Shown here: piece by piece, positions 35,302-42,065 of the stretch
How positions within the stretch are numbered: the first letter of the stretch is position 1
Layout of the letters: the number at the start of each line of letters is the position of its first letter
Assembly: GCA_045648025.1 (NCBI GenBank)
Contig: JAZRNH010000043.1
Coordinates: 1-48,013 of the forward strand
Source: RGIG1681 sp045648025
GTDB taxonomy: Bacteria > Bacillota > Clostridia > Christensenellales > UBA1242
Length of the DNA stretch: 48,013 bases
Direction of reading: 5' to 3'
Translations under genes and position numbers: made by a program
The notes under the pieces: generated by a model
The model's input: only the letters and a program-made list of their open reading frames with translations
What the model was told of the DNA's origin: nothing
Databases searched by the model: none

Positions 35302-36201
35302 TTAAATTTCTTTGTGTCTTCTAACATATGCTTCTTCAGCAACTTTCTTTAAGTGTTGACCATATTGGTTCTTTTCCATAAGTTTAGCTTGTTCTAAAAG
35401 TTGTTCTTTTGTAATCCAACCATTGTTGTAAGCGATTTCTTCTGGACAAGAAATTTTGAGACCTTGATGTTCTTCAATCATTTTTACAAATGCAGTAGCA
35501 TCAGCAAGTGATTGATGTGTGCCAGTGTCAAGCCATGTAAGACCACGGTCAAATGTAACAACATCCAATTTGCCTTTTTCAAGATAAATTCTGTTGAGGT
35601 CAGTAATTTCAAGTTCACCTCTAGCTGATGGCTTTAAGTTTTTAGCATATTCAACAACTGTGTTGTCATAGAAATAAAGACCAGTTACAGCATAGTTTGA
35701 TTTTGGAACTTTTGGTTTTTCTTCAATAGAAATAGCTCTCTTGTTTTCATCAAATTCAACAACACCAAATCTTTCTGGATCAGTTACATGGTAACCAAAA
35801 ACAGTTGCAATGCCTTGTTCAGCATTTGCTCTTGCTCTTTTAAGACCACCAAGAAGACCTGAACCATAGAAAATGTTGTCTCCCAAAATCATACAAGCGG
35901 TATCGTTTCCAATGAAGTCTTCGCCCAAAATAAATGCTTGAGCCAAGCCATCTGGAGATGGTTGAACCTTGTATGTTAATTTTAAACCGAATTTGCTTCC
36001 ATCACCAAAAAGTGTTGCAAATCTTGGAGTATCTTCTGGTGTAGAGATAATCAAGATTTCGTTGATACCAGCAAGCATCAAAATTGATAATGGATAATAA
36101 ATCATTGGTTTGTCATAAACCGGTAACAATTGTTTACTAGTTACTGTTGTGAGTGGATAAAGTCTTGTTCCACTGCCTCCTGCTAAAATAATTCCTTTCA
36201 T
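35302..36201 (-). CDS. rmlA: Glucose-1-phosphate thymidylyltransferase
   Basis: 299 residues. Nucleotide-binding GGSGTRLYPLT near the N-terminus, KPMIYYPLS, QPSPDGLAQAF, LGDNIFYGSG, EEKPKVPKSNYAVTGLYFYD and GRGLTWLDTGTH-like end. Makes dTDP-glucose from glucose-1-phosphate and dTTP, the entry to both dTDP-sugar branches. Normal family length. Confidence 0.96.
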   Translation of the reverse strand: MKGIILAGGSGTRLYPLTTVTSKQLLPVYDKPMIYYPLSILMLAGINEILIISTPEDTPRFATLFGDGSKFGLKLTYKVQPSPDGLAQAFILGEDFIGNDTACMILGDNIFYGSGLLGGLKRARANAEQGIATVFGYHVTDPERFGVVEFDENKRAISIEEKPKVPKSNYAVTGLYFYDNTVVEYAKNLKPSARGELEITDLNRIYLEKGKLDVVTFDRGLTWLDTGTHQSLADATAFVKMIEEHQGLKISCPEEIAYNNGWITKEQLLEQAKLMEKNQYGQHLKKVAEEAYVRRHKEI

Positions 36202-36203
36202 AA

Positions 36204-37430
36204 TTAATTTTCTCCTTTTCTTTTTAAAATTTTATTTATTTTATTTTTTATTTTTTTTATTAGTTTACCATAGTCCACCATAAAGATAAGTGGAATAAGA
36301 ACAAACTCAAACATAATTGGCAAATATAAGAACATATTTGTAAAGAACAACAATAAAATATTGTGACAAATAACTGCATATATCAACACCGACACTTTAT
36401 CATGTTCTTTAACTCTTCTATAAAAATATCTACCAGCATAACCAAGTGCCAAACAGAAGATGGCTATTCCAAGAACACCAAAATCAATATATATATCTGG
36501 CATAAATGTACTTACATTAAAATTTGGATCAATTAAATAATTAAACCCTTGATTTATTGGAAGTGTTAAATTAAATGCTGTTGGCATTAATGAATTAAAT
36601 ATTGTTGCACCATAATTTACACAACCAGGAGTCATTCTTATTAAGTTATCAATATTTGATATTGAAAAACACATATAAGAATAAATCCATTTAAACGAAG
36701 TTGGAATCCAATCAGCCTTTGGCTTAAATTGAGCAACTGCCAAAAACATATCTTCACCTGTTCTCATATTCCCCATAACAGAGAATAAAATTATACCAAC
36801 AATGCATCCAACAATAAGTGTAATAATAAGTTTTCTGTTAAACTTGTGAGTAAAGATATACACAAGTGCACCTTGAACAACCATAGATATAAGAACTTGT
36901 CTTGAAATAACCAAAAGTCCAAACATCAAATAAAAATATTTATAAATGCAACCTTTTTTAAAGATTGAATAAGCACCCATCACAACAACCAATGAATAAA
37001 ACAAACCATTAAACGATGGGATTCCAAAATTTACATAAACTCTTGCATCCCCTGTAAGTTTCCAAAGAAGTGGACAACCTTTGCTATACAGCAATTCCAA
37101 AACAAACATTGCAAGAGTTATATAAAAAATAACCATTTCTTTTTTACTTGACATTGTGAATTTTGTTTGCTTGTGTGGTTTTAATAGTAAACTTTTTTTC
37201 TTGTAATAAGAATGAAATACTGGAATATTAAATGCGGCAACTGCAAAAAGCATAACCCATAATGTTTCATAACATAAATAGTTTTGAATATGACTCAGAT
37301 AAAATCCATACAAGAATAATGTTATAAAGAATATTCCATTAAATATCACACCTGGGGTGTAAATCTTTTTGTTTTTTAACAAGTCAAAAACAATCAGAAT
37401 CAACAAAAATAGTTCTAATGAATATAACAC
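36204..37430 (-). CDS. Wzy-like oligosaccharide repeat-unit polymerase
   Basis: 408 residues with about ten to twelve hydrophobic segments, a positively charged C-terminus (KKIKNKINKILKRKGEN) and a longer extracytoplasmic loop around residues 215-285 (IPTSFKWIYSYMCFSISNID and on), the pattern of Wzy / O-antigen-polymerase-like proteins. Sequence is not conserved in this family, so the call rests on topology and on its place in an operon with a Wzx-type flippase. The start is a GTG that overlaps the end of the first glycosyltransferase gene region. Confidence 0.8.
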   Translation of the reverse strand: MLYSLELFLLILIVFDLLKNKKIYTPGVIFNGIFFITLFLYGFYLSHIQNYLCYETLWVMLFAVAAFNIPVFHSYYKKKSLLLKPHKQTKFTMSSKKEMVIFYITLAMFVLELLYSKGCPLLWKLTGDARVYVNFGIPSFNGLFYSLVVVMGAYSIFKKGCIYKYFYLMFGLLVISRQVLISMVVQGALVYIFTHKFNRKLIITLIVGCIVGIILFSVMGNMRTGEDMFLAVAQFKPKADWIPTSFKWIYSYMCFSISNIDNLIRMTPGCVNYGATIFNSLMPTAFNLTLPINQGFNYLIDPNFNVSTFMPDIYIDFGVLGIAIFCLALGYAGRYFYRRVKEHDKVSVLIYAVICHNILLLFFTNMFLYLPIMFEFVLIPLIFMVDYGKLIKKIKNKINKILKRKGEN

Positions 37431-37432
37431 GA

Positions 37433-38308
37433 TTAATTCTTTTCCTTCTTTTGTAATTTCTTAATGTCTTTCTTTCCCTTTTTCATACCGAAGTATCTTG
37501 CAAACATATCTGGAAAGAATCTAAACAATACTTTGATATTAAATTCTTTCAAAGCTCTCTTTAAAATATATTTTGCAAGACCACCACCAGCTTTTGTTGT
37601 TCCGTGACTGTCAAGATATGGATTTTCAGCCATAAATCTGCCAACCAAACGATATCTGTCATAAACTTGCTTTAAAGTGAATTTGTGAGAGTGACAAACC
37701 ACAGAATCTGCACAATACTTAATCTTGTAGCCGTTTGTGATGAGTTTGTATGCAATATACATATCTTCGTTTGTTGGAAGTCTCTTTCCATCATAACCGC
37801 CAAGCTTTTTAAACACTTCGGCACTAATTGCAGATGCTGCATCAGAGAAAAAGTAGGCCTTGAGTCCTTTGGTTTCAAGGTCTTCCTTTGAATTTACATA
37901 AGATTCTTCTGGATAGTTTTTCTCTCTTGTATATTTTTCAATATTGTTAAATTTTGAAATTTGTCTAGAAAAACTTGCAGCCACTTCTCCGCTAACAATT
38001 GGAGCAACAAGCTTTTCAAGCCAATCTTCTCTTTCAATAACAACATCTTGAGTAATGAAAACCAAAACATCAGCTTCGCTCTTCATTGCTTCATCTTCTC
38101 TTGTTTTTGAATGAGAAAATTCTTCTCTAGAAACTTTTGAGTAATAAATTTTATTATCTTTCAAAACTTGTTCACTGTTATCAGTTGATTCAGTTAAAAC
38201 AAATCTAATCTTTCCGACTTTTACATTTTTTTGTTTTTCAATTGATTCTTTCAAACTCAAAATTGTGTTTTCTGAGTTATAAAGAGGACATATTATATCT
38301 ACTGTCAT
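37433..38308 (-). CDS. Family 2 glycosyltransferase, first gene of the polysaccharide operon
   Basis: 291 residues. VDIICPLYNSENTILSLKESIEKQ, FVLTESTDNSEQ, FSHSKTRE, VLVFITQDVVIE (TQDV at the metal site) and FFSDAASAISAEVFKKLGGYD with NEDMYIAYKL: the rhamnosyltransferase-like GT2 group. Strongly basic C-terminus (KKGKKDIKKLQKKEKN) suggests contact with the membrane surface. AAGGAAAAG precedes the ATG. No initiating phosphoglycosyltransferase is in the window, so this is an elongating enzyme or the initiator is elsewhere. Confidence 0.88.
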   Translation of the reverse strand: MTVDIICPLYNSENTILSLKESIEKQKNVKVGKIRFVLTESTDNSEQVLKDNKIYYSKVSREEFSHSKTREDEAMKSEADVLVFITQDVVIEREDWLEKLVAPIVSGEVAASFSRQISKFNNIEKYTREKNYPEESYVNSKEDLETKGLKAYFFSDAASAISAEVFKKLGGYDGKRLPTNEDMYIAYKLITNGYKIKYCADSVVCHSHKFTLKQVYDRYRLVGRFMAENPYLDSHGTTKAGGGLAKYILKRALKEFNIKVLFRFFPDMFARYFGMKKGKKDIKKLQKKEKN

Positions 38309-38348
38309 AAACTTTTCCTTTGCTAATACTTATAATAACTACATAAGT

Positions 38349-38378
38349 AGTATAAAACATTATCATATTTTATGTCAA
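38349..38378 (-). promoter_or_regulatory. Promoter of the 18-gene polysaccharide operon
   Basis: TTGACA (38373-38378), an 18-base spacer and TATACT (38349-38354) on the minus strand, about 40 bases before the first start codon. It is the only strong promoter I see for the block down to the terminator at 20399. Confidence 0.8.
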
Positions 38379-38539
38379 GAAAAGCACCCCAAAAAGCCCA
38401 AAATAATTATATTTATAGGTTCCATAAATTTTATTTTTAACGGTCAAAAAGTAGCAAATTTTTTTAATTAATTTTTACCACTAAAAATGGCTGTTTTTTT
38501 ACTAAACTTTAAAGTTATTTAAATAAAACGATAAAAATA

Positions 38540-38568
38540 TTGACAAACTAAAATAAGTGTGCTACAAT
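38540..38568 (+). promoter_or_regulatory. Promoter of the aspS-gatCAB operon
   Basis: TTGACA (38540-38545), a 17-base spacer and TACAAT (38563-38568). Predicted start about 38575; the leader to aspS is about 410 bases and contains two mini-ORFs and a terminator. Confidence 0.85.
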
Positions 38569-38603
38569 ACTGGTAGTTTAATACAAAAAGGACCTAGTGG
38601 GCT

Positions 38604-38684
38604 ATGATTAGAATTATTGATAATAATAACAATAATAATGGCAACAACAACACAAAAACAGTGGGGTTCCTTTTATATTGTTAG
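38604..38684 (+). CDS. Asn-rich leader peptide of the aspS-gatCAB operon (mini-ORF 1)
   Basis: 26 codons: MIRIID, then six Asn, Gly, three Asn, then TKTVGFLLYC and TAG. Nine of 26 residues are Asn (AAT and AAC mixed), placed ahead of a terminator and of the operon whose products make Asn-tRNA(Asn) by transamidation. AAGGA lies 11 bases before the ATG, a rather long spacing. It fits the design of amino-acid leader peptides (trp, his, ilv), which are rare in Bacillota, where T-boxes normally do this job. Confidence 0.75.
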   Translation: MIRIIDNNNNNNGNNNTKTVGFLLYC

Positions 38685-38711
38685 TTAACAAAAATTCAAA
38701 CAAAGTTGATT

Positions 38712-38745
38712 AGCGAAGTGGAAAACCCACTTCGCTTTATTTTTT
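38712..38745 (+). terminator. Attenuator terminator in the aspS leader
   Basis: AGCGAAGTGG (38712-38721) and CCACTTCGCT (38727-38736), 10-bp perfect stem, 5-base loop, then TTATTTTTT. It lies between promoter and coding region, so it must be read through for aspS to be expressed. Confidence 0.9.
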
Positions 38746-38790
38746 GCAAAAAATTTTAAAACTAACAAAATAATCTTTGGAGAACAGCTT

Positions 38791-38898
38791 ATGATTATCT
38801 TAAAAATTAATGCCCAAAAGGGCGAACAACTTAAAACCAATGCCCAATGGGGCGACAGAATTAAACCAAATGATGCCCAAATGGGGGCAAAACAATAA
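38791..38898 (+). CDS. Second leader peptide of the aspS operon (mini-ORF 2) with three repeats
   Basis: 35 codons behind a strong ribosome binding site (TTTGGAGAA, GGAG eight bases before ATG). After MIILKI the peptide is three imperfect ten-residue repeats: NAQKGEQLKT, NAQWGDRIKP, NDAQMGAKQ, then TAA. In each repeat the codon(s) AAT, AAT and AAT-GAT stand directly before a GCCC...GGGC hairpin. The tyrS leader has a matching mini-ORF (46416-46472) with YALWGG. The repeat is likely kept for its RNA hairpin and codon rather than for a peptide function; that is inference. Confidence 0.75.
   Translation: MIILKINAQKGEQLKTNAQWGDRIKPNDAQMGAKQ
38809..38888 (+). repeat. Three codon-hairpin elements in mini-ORF 2
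   Basis: Element 1: AAT then GCCC-AAAA-GGGC (38812-38823). Element 2: AAT then GCCC-AATG-GGGC (38842-38853). Element 3: AAT-GAT then GCCC-AAATGG-GGGC (38875-38888). Unit length is about 30 bases. The hairpins are in frame as GCC-CNN-NNG-GGC, and each is small enough to lie under a ribosome stalled at the preceding codon. Confidence 0.8.
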
Positions 38899-38911
38899 AC
38901 ATTAACGAAAA

Positions 38912-38945
38912 AATCTATCTATCAAACAAATTGTTTGATTTTTAT
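38912..38945 (+). terminator. Possible second, AT-rich attenuator hairpin before aspS
   Basis: ATCAAACAA (38921-38929) and TTGTTTGAT (38931-38939) with T-rich sequence after it; AAAAATC (from 38910) can alternatively pair with GATTTTT. The stem is A-T rich and its real loop must be larger than one base, so the terminator is weak at best. Confidence 0.4.
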
Positions 38946-38983
38946 AAAAAAAATAAATAAACTAAAAAATGGAGAAAATTATT

Positions 38984-40282
38984 ATGAAAACCGAAATTAA
39001 ATCAATTGAAATCGAAAAAGAATGTGAAATCTCTGGTTTTATTGAAACCACAAGAGAACAAAAAACAATGTTATTTATCGTGCTTCGTGACAGAAGCGGC
39101 AAAATTCAAGTTGCAATCGAAAAGGCAAAAATGCCAGAAACCGCTGCAAAAGTTGCAGCACTTTTAAAAGACAGTGTTATCAGAGTAAAGGGTCATGCAG
39201 TTACCGCACCATCTGTAACACTTGGTGGAATTGAATTTGTTCCATCTGAAATTGAAATTGAAAGCGAAGCTGAAAACCTTCCAATCACATCTGAAAGTTC
39301 AATCGACCTTCGTCAAGACTATCGTTGGATTGACCTTCGTGATGCAAAACACAGATACATTTTTGAAATCCGTTCATTTGTTGAATCAAAGATGAGAGAG
39401 TTTTTTGTTTCAAAAGGATTCATTGAAATTCACACACCAAAAATTTCTGCACAATGCAGTGAAGGTGGTGCTGAAGTGTTTGGAATCGATTATTATGGTC
39501 AAAAAGCATACCTTACCCAAAGCCCACAATTCTACAAACAAATGGCAATTGCATCTGGCTTTGAAAAAGTTTTTGAAATTGGTGCACAATATAGAGCAGA
39601 AAAATCTTTCACTGCAAGACATGCTGCTGAAAGTGTTGCTTGTGACTTTGAAATTGCAGATGTTAAATCACACCACGAAGTTTGTGATATGGAAGAAGAA
39701 TGGCTTATCTATGTGCTTAAAGCAGTAAAAGAAAAATATGGCGAACTCATTGAAAGAGAATTTGGTGTTCCAGTTCATATTCCAGAAGGCAGAATTCCAA
39801 GATTCAAACTCAAAGAAGTTTTTGAAATTTTTGAAAAAGAATATGGAATCAAAACTCCAGAAGCAAAACAATTAGACCTTGACCCAGATGCAGAAAAACT
39901 TATCTGCCAATATACAAAAGAAAAACTTGGAAGCGAACTTGTGTTTATCACAGACTACCCTGCTGAAGCAAGAGCATTCTATTCTAAAAAAGTTTCTGAT
40001 GATTCACTTGACTGTATGTCACTTGACCTTCTCTATCGTGGTTGGGAAATGAACAGCGGTGCTGTAAGAGAACATAGATACGAAGTTCTTAAAAAACAAA
40101 TTCAAGAAAAAGGAATCAAACCAGAACTTATGGCAGACTACCTTGAATTCTTCAAATATGGTTGCCCTCCACACGGCGGAATTGGTCTTGGAATCGACAG
40201 ATTTGTTGCAAAACTTTTAGACCTTCCATCAATCAAAGAAAGCATCTTGGTGTTCCGTGGACCAAGCAGATTAAAACCATAA
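38984..40282 (+). CDS. aspS: Archaeal-type aspartyl-tRNA synthetase (AspS2)
   Basis: 432 residues from ATG 38984, nine bases after GGAG; an upstream in-frame ATG (38969) lies before that site. It lacks the ~120-residue insertion and extension of bacterial AspRS and matches the archaeal/eukaryotic form: N-terminal OB anticodon-binding domain, then class II core with YLTQSPQFYKQMAI (motif 2 region), FITDYPAEARAFYSK and GGIGLGIDRF (motif 3). In this operon with gatCAB it should be non-discriminating, charging Asp on tRNA-Asp and tRNA-Asn. The known specificity position in the OB fold (GWVH or GWVW) reads GFIE here, so specificity is not settled by that residue. In Clostridium acetobutylicum a comparable operon is, as I recall, under a T-box; here there is none. 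Confidence 0.92.
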   Translation: MKTEIKSIEIEKECEISGFIETTREQKTMLFIVLRDRSGKIQVAIEKAKMPETAAKVAALLKDSVIRVKGHAVTAPSVTLGGIEFVPSEIEIESEAENLPITSESSIDLRQDYRWIDLRDAKHRYIFEIRSFVESKMREFFVSKGFIEIHTPKISAQCSEGGAEVFGIDYYGQKAYLTQSPQFYKQMAIASGFEKVFEIGAQYRAEKSFTARHAAESVACDFEIADVKSHHEVCDMEEEWLIYVLKAVKEKYGELIEREFGVPVHIPEGRIPRFKLKEVFEIFEKEYGIKTPEAKQLDLDPDAEKLICQYTKEKLGSELVFITDYPAEARAFYSKKVSDDSLDCMSLDLLYRGWEMNSGAVREHRYEVLKKQIQEKGIKPELMADYLEFFKYGCPPHGGIGLGIDRFVAKLLDLPSIKESILVFRGPSRLKP

Positions 40283-40360
40283 AAAACCGCAAAATACTGT
40301 GAAAAATAGTTAAAAAATATATTAAAAATCGCAAAAAATAAAAAATAATTGCAAAAAAAT
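40283..40360 (+). repeat. Phased A-tract array between aspS and gatC
   Basis: About seven A-tracts of 4-7 bases recur every 10-12 bases, with a loose unit such as TGTGAAAAATA. No ORF or hairpin. Same kind as 1999-2047 and 43783-43831. Confidence 0.5.
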
Positions 40361-40377
40361 CAATAAAGGAGAACAAA

Positions 40378-40650
40378 ATGGAAGACATCACTCACTTAGA
40401 GTATTTGAGCAAACTTCAATTTTCAGAAAGTGAAAGAGAAGCTTTCGGTGCAGAATTTAAAAACATCATCACATTTGTAAACGAAATTGCTGAACTTGAA
40501 CTTCCTGATGAACTTGATGTTGACAAAGCAATCAGCATTAATGATTTAAGAGCAGATGAAGCAGCTCCAAGCATTTCACAAGCTGAAGCACTTCAAAATG
40601 CACCAAAACAAAAGGACGGTTGTTATGTAACACCGCTGGTGGTTGACTAA
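40378..40650 (+). CDS. gatC: Asp-tRNA(Asn)/Glu-tRNA(Gln) amidotransferase subunit C
   Basis: 90 residues, the normal size. ITHLEYLSKLQFSESEREAF and FVNEIAELELPDELD match GatC, the small subunit that wraps around GatA and stabilises the complex with GatB. It is behind AAAGGAG and overlaps gatA as TAATG. Confidence 0.93.
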   Translation: MEDITHLEYLSKLQFSESEREAFGAEFKNIITFVNEIAELELPDELDVDKAISINDLRADEAAPSISQAEALQNAPKQKDGCYVTPLVVD

Positions 40651-42065
40651 TGGATTATTCAAAACTTACACTTATCGAAATTAAAGATGGCATCGCTTCT
40701 GGTGCATTTACCAGTGAAGCCGTAACAAGACATTTCATTTCTGTTTGCGAAGCAAAAAAAGATCTTAATGCGATGGTAGAAATTTTTGACGATGCAATTG
40801 AAATGGCAAAAATCGTTGATGAAAAAATTAAAAACAAACAAAAAGTTGGAAAACTTGCGGGTGTTCCTATTGCAATCAAAGATAACATTTTATATAAAGG
40901 AAAACACACTGGTTGTGCTAGTAAGTTTATGCAAGACTTTATTGCACCATACACTGCAACCGTTGTTCAAAAACTTTTAGCAGAAGATGCTGTTATTCTT
41001 GGAAGAACCAATATGGACGAATTTGCCATGGGTGGAAGCAATGAAAAGAGCTTCTATGGGGTTTGTCATAATGCTCATGACCAAAGCAGAGTTGCCGGTG
41101 GTTCATCTGGCGGAAGTGCAGTTGCCGTTGCTGCCGGAATGGTTCCTTGTGCACTTGGAACAGACACTGGTGGTTCAATCAGACAACCATCTTCTTACAA
41201 CGGAACAGTTGGAATCAAACCAACTTATGGAACAGTTTCAAGATTTGGAATCGTTGCATTTGCATCATCACTTGACCAATGCTCACCTATCACAAAGACC
41301 GTTGAAGACCTTGAATTTGTGCTTAGAATCATCGCTGCAAAAGATGAACATGATGGCACAACAATCACCAACTATATGGTGAAAGAACCAAAACAAAAAT
41401 ACACACTTGGTGTTTGTAAAGAAGTTATTGAAAAGTTTAAATCAATGGAAGGTTACAAACCATTTGCAGCTGCAATGGAAAAAATTAAATCTTCATTTGA
41501 TTTTGTTGATGTGTCAATTCCACACATTTCAAACTCACTTGCAACTTATTATATTCTTTCACCTGCAGAAGCAACATCAAACCTTGCAAGATTTGACGGT
41601 GTAAAATACACCAGAAGAGCAGACTCTGCAAAAGACCTTGAAAGTGTTTATGTTGAAAGCAGAAACGAAGGTTTTGGAAAAGAAGTTAAAAGAAGAATTA
41701 TGCTTGGAAACTTCGTGCTTTCAAGTGGATACTTTGATGCTTATTATAACAAAGCCAAAAAAGTTCAAAGACTCATCAAAAAAGAATTTAATTCTGCATT
41801 TGAAAAATGTGATGCAATTATTCTTCCAACAACAACTGGCGAAGCATTTAAAATTGGTGAAAAGATGAACGACCCAGTTTCAATGTATTTAGAAGACTTA
41901 TTCACAGTTCCTGCAAACATTTCTGGTATGCCAGCACTTGTAGTTCCTTATGCAAAAGGTGAAAATAACCTTCCACTTGGTATGCAATTTATGGCAAAAG
42001 AATGTGGCGAAGGCAATTTGTTTGAAATTGCAAAAATCTTTAACAAAGCTATGGAGGTGAAATAA
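40650..42065 (+). CDS. gatA: Asp-tRNA(Asn)/Glu-tRNA(Gln) amidotransferase subunit A
   Basis: 471 residues, amidase-signature fold. Catalytic Ser-cisSer-Lys triad visible: Lys in VPIAIKDNI, GGSSGGSAVAVAAG, and the nucleophile in GTDTGGSIRQPSS. It releases ammonia from glutamine or asparagine, which is channelled to GatB. The start overlaps gatC and the stop overlaps gatB, both as TAATG, so the three subunits are translated in a coupled way. Confidence 0.97.
   Translation: MDYSKLTLIEIKDGIASGAFTSEAVTRHFISVCEAKKDLNAMVEIFDDAIEMAKIVDEKIKNKQKVGKLAGVPIAIKDNILYKGKHTGCASKFMQDFIAPYTATVVQKLLAEDAVILGRTNMDEFAMGGSNEKSFYGVCHNAHDQSRVAGGSSGGSAVAVAAGMVPCALGTDTGGSIRQPSSYNGTVGIKPTYGTVSRFGIVAFASSLDQCSPITKTVEDLEFVLRIIAAKDEHDGTTITNYMVKEPKQKYTLGVCKEVIEKFKSMEGYKPFAAAMEKIKSSFDFVDVSIPHISNSLATYYILSPAEATSNLARFDGVKYTRRADSAKDLESVYVESRNEGFGKEVKRRIMLGNFVLSSGYFDAYYNKAKKVQRLIKKEFNSAFEKCDAIILPTTTGEAFKIGEKMNDPVSMYLEDLFTVPANISGMPALVVPYAKGENNLPLGMQFMAKECGEGNLFEIAKIFNKAMEVK

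Larger units (their letters stand above)
38585..38745 (+). promoter_or_regulatory. Ribosome-dependent transcription attenuator (Asn)
   Basis: Competing pairings are visible. Segment 1 AAAAGGACC (38586-38594, over the mini-ORF ribosome binding site) can pair with GGTTCCTTTT (38665-38674). CAGTGGGGTT (38659-38668) can pair with AACCCACT (38724-38731), the 3' arm of the terminator. The Asn run of mini-ORF 1 lies between. A ribosome stalled on Asn codons would free 38659-38668 to disrupt the terminator; a ribosome at the stop (38682) would cover it. The pairings are seen; the mechanism is inferred. Confidence 0.6.

Noticed and set aside
38385..38400. Another copy of the GCCC hairpin near the polysaccharide promoter
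   Set aside because: GCCC followed by AAAA has no GGGC partner and no reading frame with a start.
38739..38754. Palindrome ATTTTTTGCAAAAAAT as an operator
   Set aside because: It arises from the terminator T-run followed by an A-run; no second copy or other support.
38569..38983. T-box riboswitch upstream of aspS
   Set aside because: No AGGGTGGNACCGCG-like T-box sequence, no stem I specifier loop, and the first terminator is only about 140 bases after the promoter. GTGGGGTTCC at 38661 looks slightly similar but lies inside the leader ORF.
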